DNA of 61,824 nt. It comes from Herbaspirillum sp. ASV7 (lineage in GTDB: Bacteria > Pseudomonadota > Gammaproteobacteria > Burkholderiales > Burkholderiaceae_D). The position numbers and the translations under genes were made by a program. The stretch lies in assembly GCF_016429215.1 (NCBI RefSeq), contig NZ_JAELUH010000030.1, positions 1 to 61,824 on the forward strand. The letters run 5' to 3'. The notes beneath the pieces are model-generated. The model saw only the letters and a list, made by a program, of their open reading frames with translations. It made no database searches and had not been told where the DNA came from. Each line of letters begins with the position of its first letter. The stretch's first letter is position 1. Positions 19,040 through 27,448 of this stretch are shown here, piece after piece.

Positions 19040-19300
19040 TCACTCCAATGGCGCAATCGGCTTGGGCGCCTGCATATCCTGACAAAGCACCCAGTCTTCC
19101 ATCAACTCGTTCTGATGCAACTCCGCCCAGTCCAGCACAAGCTCCAACGCTCTACGGGGTAGCTCCCCCTCAAGCAGCAACAGTTTTTTGAGGTCGATCA
19201 CTGCCTTGTACTCGGCATAGCGCACATGAAAATGCGGAGGCGAGTGATCTCGGTAAAACATCTGAATCACAAGCCCATAAAACGTACTGATCGTCGGCAT
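19040..19300 (-). CDS. DUF4160-domain protein
   Basis: An 86-residue protein with the DUF4160 signature: M-P-T-I-S-T-F-Y-G near the start, then F-Y-R-D-H-S-P-P-H-F-H-V-R-Y-A-E-Y-K-A, then a helical region L-P-R-R-A-L-E-L-V-L-D-W-A-E-L-H-Q-N-E-L. Paired with DUF2442 downstream as a two-gene unit. No transmembrane segment or signal peptide. It could be the effector partner of a toxin-antitoxin-like pair, but this is not shown by the sequence. Confidence 0.85.
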   Translation of the reverse strand: MPTISTFYGLVIQMFYRDHSPPHFHVRYAEYKAVIDLKKLLLLEGELPRRALELVLDWAELHQNELMEDWVLCQDMQAPKPIAPLE

Positions 19301-19410
19301 GGAATCACCATCTGCAAAATCGGTGTGTCCCGACTTGATGAATTCCCTCCCAACCTGATTTTACACAAGCACTCCAGTGGGGTGCGCCATCCTGACCATC
19401 GCCAACTATG

Positions 19411-20049
19411 CTAACTCGAACAGGGTCCACCCTGCCCCGTCTGCAAAGCGAGCACGCAATTGGCAATCGCCTGCGCCACCCGCGCCACCACCTTCTGCGT
19501 GGCCAGGACCACATCGGCATTGGCCGCCCCGGCAACCGGCTCCGCCACCGTCAGCCGACAGGCAGTGCTGCGGCGATCATCCGAGCGCGTGATCGTCCAG
19601 GCGAAGGCTGCTTCCACCTGGCCGCTGCGGGCGGCATCGTAGGCGCGCAATTCCACGTTGATGCGATAGCTGGCCTGGTCGGCTGGTCGCCCCGTGCGCG
19701 ACACGTCGATGGCGCCCAGCTGGCTGGTGACACCAGCGGCCAGCGCATCGCGCAATTCATTGTTGAAGGGTGCAGACCAGCGGTCCTGCTCCAGCACTTC
19801 CACCCGCGTGGCATCGCTACGCACCACCAGTTGCGGTCGCGCCAGCCGGTCGGGAACCGCCACCGGCATCATCTCGATATAGGTCTGCGGCCCCTGGCTG
19901 GCGGTGCGTGCCGGCGTGCCGGCCTGCAGGGGAGCGCTCAGGGTGTAGAACTGCGTCGGCGGCGAACTGCCGCAGGCGCTCAGCAAGGCCGCCACCAGGG
20001 CGCCAGCGGCGAGGGTCTTCAATGGCAATGGCTGGTACTTGGACATCAT
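19411..20049 (-). CDS. pqiC: PqiC-type outer-membrane lipoprotein
   Basis: A 212-residue lipoprotein with lipobox L-L-S-A-C after a hydrophobic segment. It corresponds to PqiC (YmbA), the partner that links the PqiB periplasmic tunnel to the outer membrane in the Pqi lipid-transport pathway. The F-Y-T-L-S-A-P region after the lipobox is typical of the ABC-type auxiliary lipoprotein family. The first ATG overlaps the pqiB stop by 4 nt (ATGA); a second ATG follows directly. Confidence 0.9.
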   Translation of the reverse strand: MMSKYQPLPLKTLAAGALVAALLSACGSSPPTQFYTLSAPLQAGTPARTASQGPQTYIEMMPVAVPDRLARPQLVVRSDATRVEVLEQDRWSAPFNNELRDALAAGVTSQLGAIDVSRTGRPADQASYRINVELRAYDAARSGQVEAAFAWTITRSDDRRSTACRLTVAEPVAGAANADVVLATQKVVARVAQAIANCVLALQTGQGGPCSS

Positions 20050-21674
20050 GGCTCCTGTTTGCCCCGGATCAGCGATTCCGGATGCTGTTGCAGGTAATCG
20101 GTAAGGATGCGGATCGAGGCCGCTGCCCTGGACAGTTCCTGCATGGTCTGGCGGATGTCCTGCTGCAGCGGCGCGTCGTCAGAGAGCGTGCGCTCGGCCG
20201 CGTTGAGAGTCTTGCGCGCGTCCTTCATGGCCGCCGTCATCTCCGGGGCGATATCGTTGTTGATGCGCGCGGCGGTCTGCTCGGCGGTGGTCAGGGTCTT
20301 GTTGAGCATCTTGATGGTGCTCTGCAGGTCGCGACCGATCTCGTCGAAGGGCACCTTGGAGAGCTTGCCCGCAATTTCCGAAAGCTGCTCTTGCAACTCG
20401 TCGAGGCTGCCCGGGATGGTGGGCAGCTCCAGCGGCACCTTGTCCGGATCGATCTGCGCCGGCTTGGCCTTGGGGAAGAAGTCGATCGCCACATACAACT
20501 GGCCGGTCAGCAGGTTGCCGTTGCGCAATTGGGCACGCAGGCCACGCTTGACCAGCATGCGCAGCAGGTGTGCATTGGAGCGGCGCTGCTCGCCGGTCTC
20601 GTCACGGAAGCGATGCCCCAGGCGATCCGGATAGATCTGCACCATCACCGGCATGCGGAACTCGCCGCGGCTCTGGTCGTATTCGACACCGATACTCTTG
20701 ACCTCGCCCAGCACCACGCCGCGGAAGTCCACCGTGGCACCCGGCTGCAGGCCACGCAGGGACTGATCGAAGTAGAGCAAGGCCGTCTGCGGCGCACCGT
20801 CGGGCTCCTTCATGGCCGCGCTCTCGTCGTCGACCAGCTGGAACTCCGCGCCCTCCTTGGCCGGAGGGCTGTTGAGTGCCTCATCGCGATCACGGAAGGC
20901 GATGCCGCCCAGCACTACCGTGGAGAGCGCCTGCGTGTGCAGCTTGAAGCCGCTGGCGTTGAGTTCCATGTCGAAGCCGCTGGCATGCCAGAAGCGCGAA
21001 CTCATCGTGATGAACTTGTCATACGGCGCATTGATGAAGATGCGCAGCGTCACGCCACGGCCATCGGCGTCGAGGTCATAGGCCACCACCTGGCCGACCT
21101 TGATGCGGCGGTAGAAGATGGGCGAGCCGATATCGAGTGAACCCAGGTCCTCGGTATGCAATACGAACTGCCGCCCGGAGGCATCGCGCGTGACGATGGG
21201 CGGCTGCTCCAGGCCGACGAAGTTCTTGCGGGTCTCCTCGGAGGCGCCAGCGTCGGCGCCGATGTAGGCGCCCGAGAGCAGCGTCCCCAGGCCCGAAATG
21301 CCGGAGGCGGCGATGCGTGGACGCACCACCCAGTAGCGCGTGTCTTCGGTATCGAAACCGGTGGCTTCCTTGTTGAGCTGGATGCCCACCAGCACGTGAG
21401 AACGGTCCGGCGCCAGCTTGAGCGTCTGCACCTGGCCGATATCGACGTCCTTGTACTTGACCTTGGTCTTGCCTGCCTCCAGCCCCTCGGCCGAACGGAA
21501 ACTGACGGTGACCATCGGCCCACGGTCGATGAGGATCTTGGCCACCAGGGTCAGGCCGACGGCGGCAGCGATGATGGGAATGAGCCAGACCAGCGAAGGC
21601 AGCCAGTTGCGCTGGCGCACGCGGCGTGGATGTGGTGGCACTGCCGGTTGCTCGGGGGTGTCAGGTGCTGTCAT
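20046..21674 (-). CDS. pqiB: PqiB: MCE-domain lipid-transport tunnel protein
   Basis: A 542-residue inner-membrane-anchored periplasmic protein with one N-terminal transmembrane helix (L-P-S-L-V-W-L-I-P-I-I-A-A-A-V-G-L) and three MCE repeats: V-S-F-R-S-A-E-G-L-E-A-G-K-T-K-V-K-Y-K-D, then G-S-P-I-F-Y-R-R-I-K-V-G, then R-G-L-Q-P-G-A-T-V-D-F-R-G. The C-terminal helical part forms the long needle in PqiB hexamers. Length matches E. coli PqiB. The ATG at 21674 overlaps the pqiA2 stop by 4 nt. The likely role is phospholipid transfer between membranes. Confidence 0.93.
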   Translation of the reverse strand: MTAPDTPEQPAVPPHPRRVRQRNWLPSLVWLIPIIAAAVGLTLVAKILIDRGPMVTVSFRSAEGLEAGKTKVKYKDVDIGQVQTLKLAPDRSHVLVGIQLNKEATGFDTEDTRYWVVRPRIAASGISGLGTLLSGAYIGADAGASEETRKNFVGLEQPPIVTRDASGRQFVLHTEDLGSLDIGSPIFYRRIKVGQVVAYDLDADGRGVTLRIFINAPYDKFITMSSRFWHASGFDMELNASGFKLHTQALSTVVLGGIAFRDRDEALNSPPAKEGAEFQLVDDESAAMKEPDGAPQTALLYFDQSLRGLQPGATVDFRGVVLGEVKSIGVEYDQSRGEFRMPVMVQIYPDRLGHRFRDETGEQRRSNAHLLRMLVKRGLRAQLRNGNLLTGQLYVAIDFFPKAKPAQIDPDKVPLELPTIPGSLDELQEQLSEIAGKLSKVPFDEIGRDLQSTIKMLNKTLTTAEQTAARINNDIAPEMTAAMKDARKTLNAAERTLSDDAPLQQDIRQTMQELSRAAASIRILTDYLQQHPESLIRGKQEP

Positions 21675-22414
21675 GCGGGTTCCTGTTTTTGCTGTCTTTT
21701 CTGTTCTTGCTCTATGTCCTGGTGCTGCGTTGGGTCGGCGATGTCGGCGACATGCTCGACGTCGTCCCAGATCAGGCGCGGGTCGAAGGAAAGCGACGCC
21801 AGCATGGTCAACACCACCACCGCGCCGAAGGCGGCAATGCCGATGCCGGCGTGGACATCGGCAAAGCCATGGATCTTGACCAGGCCGGTGAGGACCGAAA
21901 CCACGAAGACGTCCAGCATCGACCAGCGCCCGATGGTCTCGATCATGCGGAACAGCTTGGCCCGCTGCAAGCGTTGCCAGCGGCTGCGGCGGCGCGCCGA
22001 TAATACCAGGATGCCCAGCGCCACCAGCTTGAACAACGGCACCAGGAAGCTGGCCACGAACACCACCAGCGCCAGTCCCCACTCGCCGGAAGTCCAGAAG
22101 TAGATGACGCCGGAGAGGATGGTGTCGCTCTGCTCGTCGAAGAGCGTGCGGGTGATCATCACCGGCATCAGGTTGGCCGGGATATACATGATGCAGGCTG
22201 CGATCAGCAACGCCCAGGTGCGGGTGAGGCTGTCGATCTTGCGCACATGCAGCCTCGCATGACAGACGCCGCAGCGCTCATGCGGCTGCGCGCCTTGCCA
22301 GACAGTGCCGCAGTGATGGCAGCCGATCAGGTCCAATGCGGTGGCATCCTGCACCTCGACCTCCTCGTCGCTGGCTACAGGCGCCAAGGCGGGGGCGCCG
22401 ATGGCGCGCGTCAT
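21671..22414 (-). CDS. pqiA: PqiA second half as a separate gene
   Basis: A 247-residue PqiA-domain membrane protein. It has a cytoplasmic zinc-ribbon-like pair (C-H-H-C and C-G-V-C) followed by four predicted helices including Y-I-P-A-N-L-M-P-V-M. E. coli PqiA carries two such units in one chain; here they are two genes with an ATGA overlap at 22411-22414. A Glu/Gln-rich tail ends the protein. The start at 22414 is set by that overlap; the frame is open further upstream. Confidence 0.9.
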   Translation of the reverse strand: MTRAIGAPALAPVASDEEVEVQDATALDLIGCHHCGTVWQGAQPHERCGVCHARLHVRKIDSLTRTWALLIAACIMYIPANLMPVMITRTLFDEQSDTILSGVIYFWTSGEWGLALVVFVASFLVPLFKLVALGILVLSARRRSRWQRLQRAKLFRMIETIGRWSMLDVFVVSVLTGLVKIHGFADVHAGIGIAAFGAVVVLTMLASLSFDPRLIWDDVEHVADIADPTQHQDIEQEQKRQQKQEPA

Positions 22415-23043
22415 GCCTGCGTCTCCCCAGGACCGGCCTGGTGCTGTGCGCAGATATGCCAGATATAGCGCGGATTGAAGGACACCACCACCGTAAGCAA
22501 CACCGTCAGCCCACCGAAGGACCACAGCGCCGGGCCGGGAATGACTTCGGCCATGTTGGAGAGCTTGATCAGGGCCACCAGGATGCCGAGCATGAACACC
22601 TCGATCATGCCCCAGGGACGGGCGGCCTGCATCAAGCGCAACAGCAGCACGAAGCCCGGTGGGCGCGCCTGGCGCGAGGACGGCAACAGCAGGTAGAACA
22701 GCACCGCCAGCTGGATCAGCGGGAACAGCAGGGTCGTGGCCAGCACCAGCAAGGCTACCTCGGACATGCCGTCCTTCGTCAGCGCGATGACCGCGCCGAT
22801 GAGCGTGGTATCGGCCGACAGGCCCTGCAGCTCGATGGTCACGATGGGGAAGGCATTGGCCAGCACGAACAGGATCAGCGCGGCGATGGTCAATGGCAGG
22901 AGCTGTTCCAGCCGCTTGCCGGTGTCGCGGTCAAGCTCGGCGTCGCAGCGCAGGCAATGCGCCACCTCGTGCGGCCCCAGGCGGGGCCGCTGGTAGACGG
23001 CGTCGCATTGTTCGCAGACGATGAGATCCGGGCGTTTGTGCAT
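22411..23043 (-). CDS. pqiA: PqiA first half as a separate gene
   Basis: A 210-residue PqiA-domain membrane protein with a zinc-ribbon-like pair (C-E-Q-C and C-L-R-C) at the N-terminus and four predicted helices. It is the first gene of the pqi operon, which runs pqiA1-pqiA2-pqiB-pqiC with 4-nt overlaps throughout. The 675-bp gap to leuA upstream contains its promoter (not identified) and the leu leader on the other strand. Confidence 0.9.
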   Translation of the reverse strand: MHKRPDLIVCEQCDAVYQRPRLGPHEVAHCLRCDAELDRDTGKRLEQLLPLTIAALILFVLANAFPIVTIELQGLSADTTLIGAVIALTKDGMSEVALLVLATTLLFPLIQLAVLFYLLLPSSRQARPPGFVLLLRLMQAARPWGMIEVFMLGILVALIKLSNMAEVIPGPALWSFGGLTVLLTVVVSFNPRYIWHICAQHQAGPGETQA

Positions 23044-23280
23044 GGATGAGATGGTGGCTGGCGCGGGAATTCCCTTGTTGTGTGGTCCGTCAGGTGCGCG
23101 GCAGCTGGCGCCTGGCTTGGAGCAGTTTGCACGGACGACGTTCCATGATCACAAAATATGGGCGCGCAGGAAACAAGAAATAAATGACCCACGGGTTATC
23201 AATTAGCCGATTCTAACAAGAAACACCGTCCCTGCAGCCAAGCAGCCTGTGCAGTTTTACCTGTGTAAAAAAGATTGCGC

Positions 23281-23310
23281 TTGACAAGCCGGTCGCCAAT
23301 CTTCTACATT
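23281..23310 (+). promoter_or_regulatory. Predicted strong sigma-70 promoter of the leu leader
   Basis: A consensus TTGACA (23281-23286) and TACATT (23305-23310) with an 18-bp spacer. The expected transcription start, 6-8 nt after the -10, falls on the leader-peptide ATG at 23317. Confidence 0.75.
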
Positions 23311-23316
23311 GCACAG

Positions 23317-23409
23317 ATGACCTCCGCAGCAAAATTCCTCCTACGCCACAACAGCGCCAGCGCCCTGCTAGCGTTGCTATCGGTGTCGCTACTACTAGCC
23401 TCGCGCTAA
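23317..23409 (+). CDS. leuL: Leucine-rich leader peptide of leuA
   Basis: A 30-codon open frame with nine Leu codons, six of them CTA, a codon rarely used in the neighbouring genes, including a run of three CTA near the end. This is the pattern of a transcription-attenuation leader, where ribosome stalling at scarce leucyl-tRNA controls the downstream operon. The predicted promoter puts the transcription start at the ATG, so the peptide may be translated from a leaderless mRNA. leuA starts 310 nt downstream. Its hydrophobic look could mimic a signal peptide, but the codon choice argues for attenuation. Confidence 0.7.
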   Translation: MTSAAKFLLRHNSASALLALLSVSLLLASR

Positions 23410-23618
23410 AATCGGTTTTTCCGCCGTCCCCGCTGAGTTCACGCGATCCGGCAACCCCATCAAATCCAGCAACACCGGCAGTACAACCAGGCAGTGACGT
23501 CCGATTAGTCGCCGTTGCAGCCAGATCAGGCGAAGCGATCATGCATCCGAAGACCATGACAACTTGCACGCAGGACAACTGCCACGCGCAGCGGGAGACG
23601 CCGCCTCTGGCTCTATGA

Positions 23619-23659
23619 CGGGTTGCCTGGCCACGCGCTCGTGGCAGCCAGGCAACCCG
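23619..23659 (+). promoter_or_regulatory. 12-bp hairpin between leu leader and leuA
   Basis: Arms cgggttgcctgg (23619-23630) and ccaggcaacccg (23648-23659) pair perfectly, with an inner ccac/gtgg stem. It lies 60 nt before the leuA start. There is no U-run after it, so it is not a classical intrinsic terminator. It could be part of the leader-controlled switch or a structure affecting leuA translation. Confidence 0.55.
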
Positions 23660-23718
23660 ATACGCCACATCTGACACATTCCCCCCTAATTTGCAGAGAC
23701 CAAGACCAGAGGCCCATC

Positions 23719-25422
23719 ATGATGTTGAACAACCCCGCCACCAAGTACCGCGCCTTCCCCGCCATCGACCTGCCCGACCGCACCTGGCCCAGCAAGGTCA
23801 TCACCACCCCGCCGATCTGGATGAGCACCGACCTGCGCGATGGCAACCAGGCCCTGATCGAACCGATGAACGCCGAGCGCAAGCTGCGCTTCTTCGAACT
23901 GCTGTTGAAGACCGGCCTGAAGGAAATCGAAGTCGGCTTCCCCTCGGCCTCGCAGACCGATTTCGACTTCGTGCGCAAGCTCATCGTCGAGAACCGCATC
24001 CCCGACGACGTCACCATCATCGTGCTGACCCAGTCGCGCGAAGAACTGATCCGCCGCACCGTGGAATCGCTGGAAGGCGCCAAGAAGGCCATCGTCCACC
24101 TGTATAACTCGGTGGCACCGGCCTTCCGCAAGATCGTCTTCAACATGTCGCGTGACGAGATCAAGAACATCGCCGTCACCGGCACCAAGCTGGTCAAGGA
24201 ACTGACCGATGCGCGTCCCGGCACCGAGTGGCGCTTCGAGTATTCGCCGGAATCCTTCAGCACCACCGAACTGGACTTCTCCAAGGACATCTGCGACGCC
24301 GTCTGCGAAACCTGGGGTGCCACCCCGACCCGCAAGATCATCCTGAACCTGCCCTCCACCGTCGAGTGCGCCACCCCCAACGTCTATGCCGACCAAATCG
24401 AATGGATGTGCCGCAACCTGAAGCACCGCGACAGCGCCATCATCTCGGTGCACCCGCACAATGACCGCGGCACCGCCATCGCCTCGGCCGAACTGGCCGT
24501 CATGGCCGGCGCCGACCGCGTCGAGGGCTGCCTGTTCGGCAACGGTGAGCGTACCGGCAACGTCGACCTGGTCACGCTGGCATTGAACCTGTACACCCAG
24601 GGTGTGAACCCGGGCCTGGACTTCTCCGACATCGACGTGGTGCGCCAGGTGGTGGAAGAGTGCAACCAGATCCCGGTGCACCCGCGTCATCCGTATGTGG
24701 GCGACCTGGTCTTCACCGCCTTCTCCGGCTCGCACCAGGATGCGATCAAGAAGGGCTTCGCCAAGCAGCAGCCCGACGCCATCTGGGAAGTGCCCTACCT
24801 GCCGATCGACCCGGCCGACCTGGGCCGCAGCTACGACGCCGTCATCCGCGTCAACAGCCAGTCCGGCAAGGGCGGCATGGCCTACCTGCTGGAACAGGAA
24901 TACGGCCTGGCCCTGCCGCGCCGCCTGCAGATCGAATTCTCGCGCGCCATCCAGCGCGAGGCCGATGCCACCGGCAAGGAAATCGCTGCCTCCGACATCC
25001 ACGCCATCTTCCAGCGTGAGTACCTGGAGCGCAGCGAGCCCTACGTCTACCGTGCCCACCGCATGTCGGAAGACACCGCCAAGGCCGAGTCGATCAACAT
25101 CGAAGTCGATATCGTGCGCAATGGCCAGCCGGTCACCGTGCGCGGCAGCGGCAACGGTCCCATCGATGCCTTCGTGCATGCCCTGGGCCTGGACATCAAG
25201 CTGATGGACTTCCATGAACACGCCATCGGCGCCGGCGCCGACGCCAAGGCGGCCAGCTACATCGAGCTGCGCCTGAACGAAGCGCCGACCGGTTTCGGCG
25301 TGGGCATCGATGCCAACATCGTCACCGCCTCCTTCAAGGCCGTGCTGTCTGCCGTGAACCGTCAGATCGCCATCAGCGAGAGCGCCAACCAGGCTGGCTC
25401 CGCACAAGCCAAGGCTGCCTGA
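23719..25422 (+). CDS. leuA: 2-isopropylmalate synthase (long, LeuA2-type)
   Basis: A 567-residue enzyme that condenses acetyl-CoA with 2-oxoisovalerate, the first committed step of leucine synthesis. The catalytic DRE-TIM metallolyase domain shows T-D-L-R-D-G-N-Q near residue 45, V-H-P-H-N-D-R-G and G-N-G-E-R-T-G-N. The C-terminal third (from about residue 430) is the regulatory domain that binds leucine for feedback inhibition, with [11 protein letters not shown]. The start at 23719 is the first of two adjacent in-frame ATGs. An upstream Leu-codon-rich leader suggests attenuation control in addition. Confidence 0.95.
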   Translation: MMLNNPATKYRAFPAIDLPDRTWPSKVITTPPIWMSTDLRDGNQALIEPMNAERKLRFFELLLKTGLKEIEVGFPSASQTDFDFVRKLIVENRIPDDVTIIVLTQSREELIRRTVESLEGAKKAIVHLYNSVAPAFRKIVFNMSRDEIKNIAVTGTKLVKELTDARPGTEWRFEYSPESFSTTELDFSKDICDAVCETWGATPTRKIILNLPSTVECATPNVYADQIEWMCRNLKHRDSAIISVHPHNDRGTAIASAELAVMAGADRVEGCLFGNGERTGNVDLVTLALNLYTQGVNPGLDFSDIDVVRQVVEECNQIPVHPRHPYVGDLVFTAFSGSHQDAIKKGFAKQQPDAIWEVPYLPIDPADLGRSYDAVIRVNSQSGKGGMAYLLEQEYGLALPRRLQIEFSRAIQREADATGKEIAASDIHAIFQREYLERSEPYVYRAHRMSEDTAKAESINIEVDIVRNGQPVTVRGSGNGPIDAFVHALGLDIKLMDFHEHAIGAGADAKAASYIELRLNEAPTGFGVGIDANIVTASFKAVLSAVNRQIAISESANQAGSAQAKAA

Positions 25423-25465
25423 AAACGGACGCGCGCCGGCGATCCCGGCGCCCTTCCCTGACTGC

Positions 25466-25497
25466 AACGCCGACCTACAGGTCGGCGTTGTTGCTTT
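25466..25497 (+). terminator. Rho-independent terminator after leuA
   Basis: An 11-bp perfect stem (aacgccgacct and aggtcggcgtt) with a 2-nt centre is followed by a T-rich stretch. Confidence 0.8.
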
Positions 25498-25694
25498 CTG
25501 GCGCGGCCGCGCAGGCTCCGAGGAGCTTTTTCCTGGCAGCAAATCGACGCGGGCTGATCCATCTCAGTCTTACTGTCAACTACCGGTTTTTTACGTAACA
25601 CACTCGCACTTATAGTATGTAACTCGCTTATCATTGTTTTCCTGGTGCGCTACATCGGCACTCACTCGCATATAAATTTTTCGGGGGGAAAATA

Positions 25695-27425
25695 ATGCGC
25701 TTCAGCAACCTCAGCATTGCCACACGCCTGGCCTTCGCCTTTTCGGTCCTGATCCTGGTGATCGCCGCCATCGTCACCCTGGGCCTGGTCCGGTTGGGTG
25801 ACATCAACAAGGCACTCGATCTGGTGGTCAACGACCGCTACAAGAAGATCGCCATCATCAACACGATCTCCGGCAAGGTCGACGACGTCGCCATCGCCTT
25901 GCGCAACGAATTGCTCATGACCGATCCGGCACAGATCGCCCAGGAGCAGAAGACCATACAGACGCTTTCGGAAGAGAACAGCAAGCTTTTCGACGAACTG
26001 TCCAAGCTCATCTCCAACCCCGCTGCCCGCACCCTGCTGGACAAGGTCACGGAGACCCGCAAGAGCTACGCTGCCCTGCGCAAGCAGATCGACGAGACCT
26101 ACACCAAGGGTGACAAGGAAGCCGCCTCCAGGCTCATGCTTGGTCAGATGGTTGCGCTGCAGAAGGTCTATTTTTCGCAACTCGATGAGCTGGCCAATTT
26201 CCAGCAGCAATTGATGGACCAGTCGGTGGCCGACGCTACCGCCGCCTATGAAAACACCCGCCTGGTCATGGTCGTGGCTGGCTTGCTGTCGGCCCTCTTT
26301 GCCGCCGCGATCGCCTGGGCCATCTCGCGCAGCATCACCCATCCGCTGAACCGTGCCGTGCAGGTCGCCGAGACGGTCGCCGCCGGCGACCTGACCGCCG
26401 TCATCAGCGCCAGCTCCACCGACGAGACCGGCCGCCTGCTGCAGGCCCTGGCGGCCATGAACCAGAAACTCAAGGCCATCGTCATGGAAGTGCGGCGCGG
26501 CACCGACTCCATGGTCACCGCCTCGACCCAGATCGCCACCGGCAACCTGGACCTGTCCTCGCGTACCGAGGAGCAGGCCAGTGCCCTGGAAGAGACCGCC
26601 TCCTCGCTGGAGCAATTGACCTCCAGCGTCAAGCAGAACGCCGACCACACCCGCAAGTCCAGCGAGCTGGCCGGTAATGCCAGCCAGATCGCCAACCAGG
26701 GTGGCGCGGCCGTCAAGCAGGTGGTGCAGACCATGGGTGCGATCAACGAGTCCTCGCGCAAGATCGTCGATATCATCTCCGTCATCGACGGCATCGCCTT
26801 CCAGACCAACATCCTGGCCCTGAACGCCGCCGTAGAAGCGGCCCGCGCGGGCGAACAGGGACGCGGCTTTGCCGTGGTCGCCTCGGAAGTGCGGGGCCTG
26901 GCGCAGCGCTCGGCCACCGCCGCCAAGGAAATCAAGACGCTCATCAACGATTCGGTCAGCCAGGTCAGCTCCGGTACCGAGCTGGTGGCCCAGGCGGGCA
27001 CGACCATGGACCAGGTGGTCGACAGCATCGGCCAGGTCAGCCATATCGTCGGCGAGATCTCGGCCGCCACGCGCGAACAGAGCGACGGCATCGAGCAGGT
27101 CAACCAGGCCATCATGCAGATGGACAACACCACCCAGCAGAATGCCGCGCTGGTGGAGGAAGCCGCCGCCGCCGCACAGGCCCTGCAGGACCAGGCTCAG
27201 CGCCTGCTGGAGCTGGTCGACGTATTCCGCCTGGACGACAGCCCGCCGCGTCCGACCTCGCGCGCCATGCCCACGGCGGCGGCCATTCCCCGCGCGGCAG
27301 CGGCAGCGCCAGCGGCGGCAGCAACGGCCAAGGCCCTGCCCAAGCCGGCAGCGACACCACGCGCCTTGCCGCCCCAACACACCGCGTCTCACAGCGACAA
27401 GTCGGAAGACTGGGAAACCTTCTGA
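25695..27425 (+). CDS. Methyl-accepting chemotaxis protein with CheR-docking tail
   Basis: A 576-residue inner-membrane chemoreceptor. It has an N-terminal transmembrane helix (about 10-32), a periplasmic four-helix-bundle ligand domain, a second helix near 190-212, a HAMP linker, and a signalling domain with the tip segment I-D-G-I-A-F-Q-T-N-I-L-A-L-N-A-A-V-E-A-A-R-A-G-E. The last five residues D-W-E-T-F match the pentapeptide that tethers CheR/CheB in high-abundance receptors, after an Ala/Pro-rich linker. The ribosome binding site is the G-run before the ATG. Ligand unknown. It converges on egtB with 23 bp between. Confidence 0.94.
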   Translation: MRFSNLSIATRLAFAFSVLILVIAAIVTLGLVRLGDINKALDLVVNDRYKKIAIINTISGKVDDVAIALRNELLMTDPAQIAQEQKTIQTLSEENSKLFDELSKLISNPAARTLLDKVTETRKSYAALRKQIDETYTKGDKEAASRLMLGQMVALQKVYFSQLDELANFQQQLMDQSVADATAAYENTRLVMVVAGLLSALFAAAIAWAISRSITHPLNRAVQVAETVAAGDLTAVISASSTDETGRLLQALAAMNQKLKAIVMEVRRGTDSMVTASTQIATGNLDLSSRTEEQASALEETASSLEQLTSSVKQNADHTRKSSELAGNASQIANQGGAAVKQVVQTMGAINESSRKIVDIISVIDGIAFQTNILALNAAVEAARAGEQGRGFAVVASEVRGLAQRSATAAKEIKTLINDSVSQVSSGTELVAQAGTTMDQVVDSIGQVSHIVGEISAATREQSDGIEQVNQAIMQMDNTTQQNAALVEEAAAAAQALQDQAQRLLELVDVFRLDDSPPRPTSRAMPTAAAIPRAAAAAPAAAATAKALPKPAATPRALPPQHTASHSDKSEDWETF

Positions 27426-27448
27426 CCCGGCTGCTGGCCCCGCTGCGG

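Noticed and set aside
23686-25542. Long minus-strand frame antisense to leuA
   Set aside because: leuA on the plus strand has full family motifs; the antisense frame is Gly/Asp/Val-rich shadow sequence.
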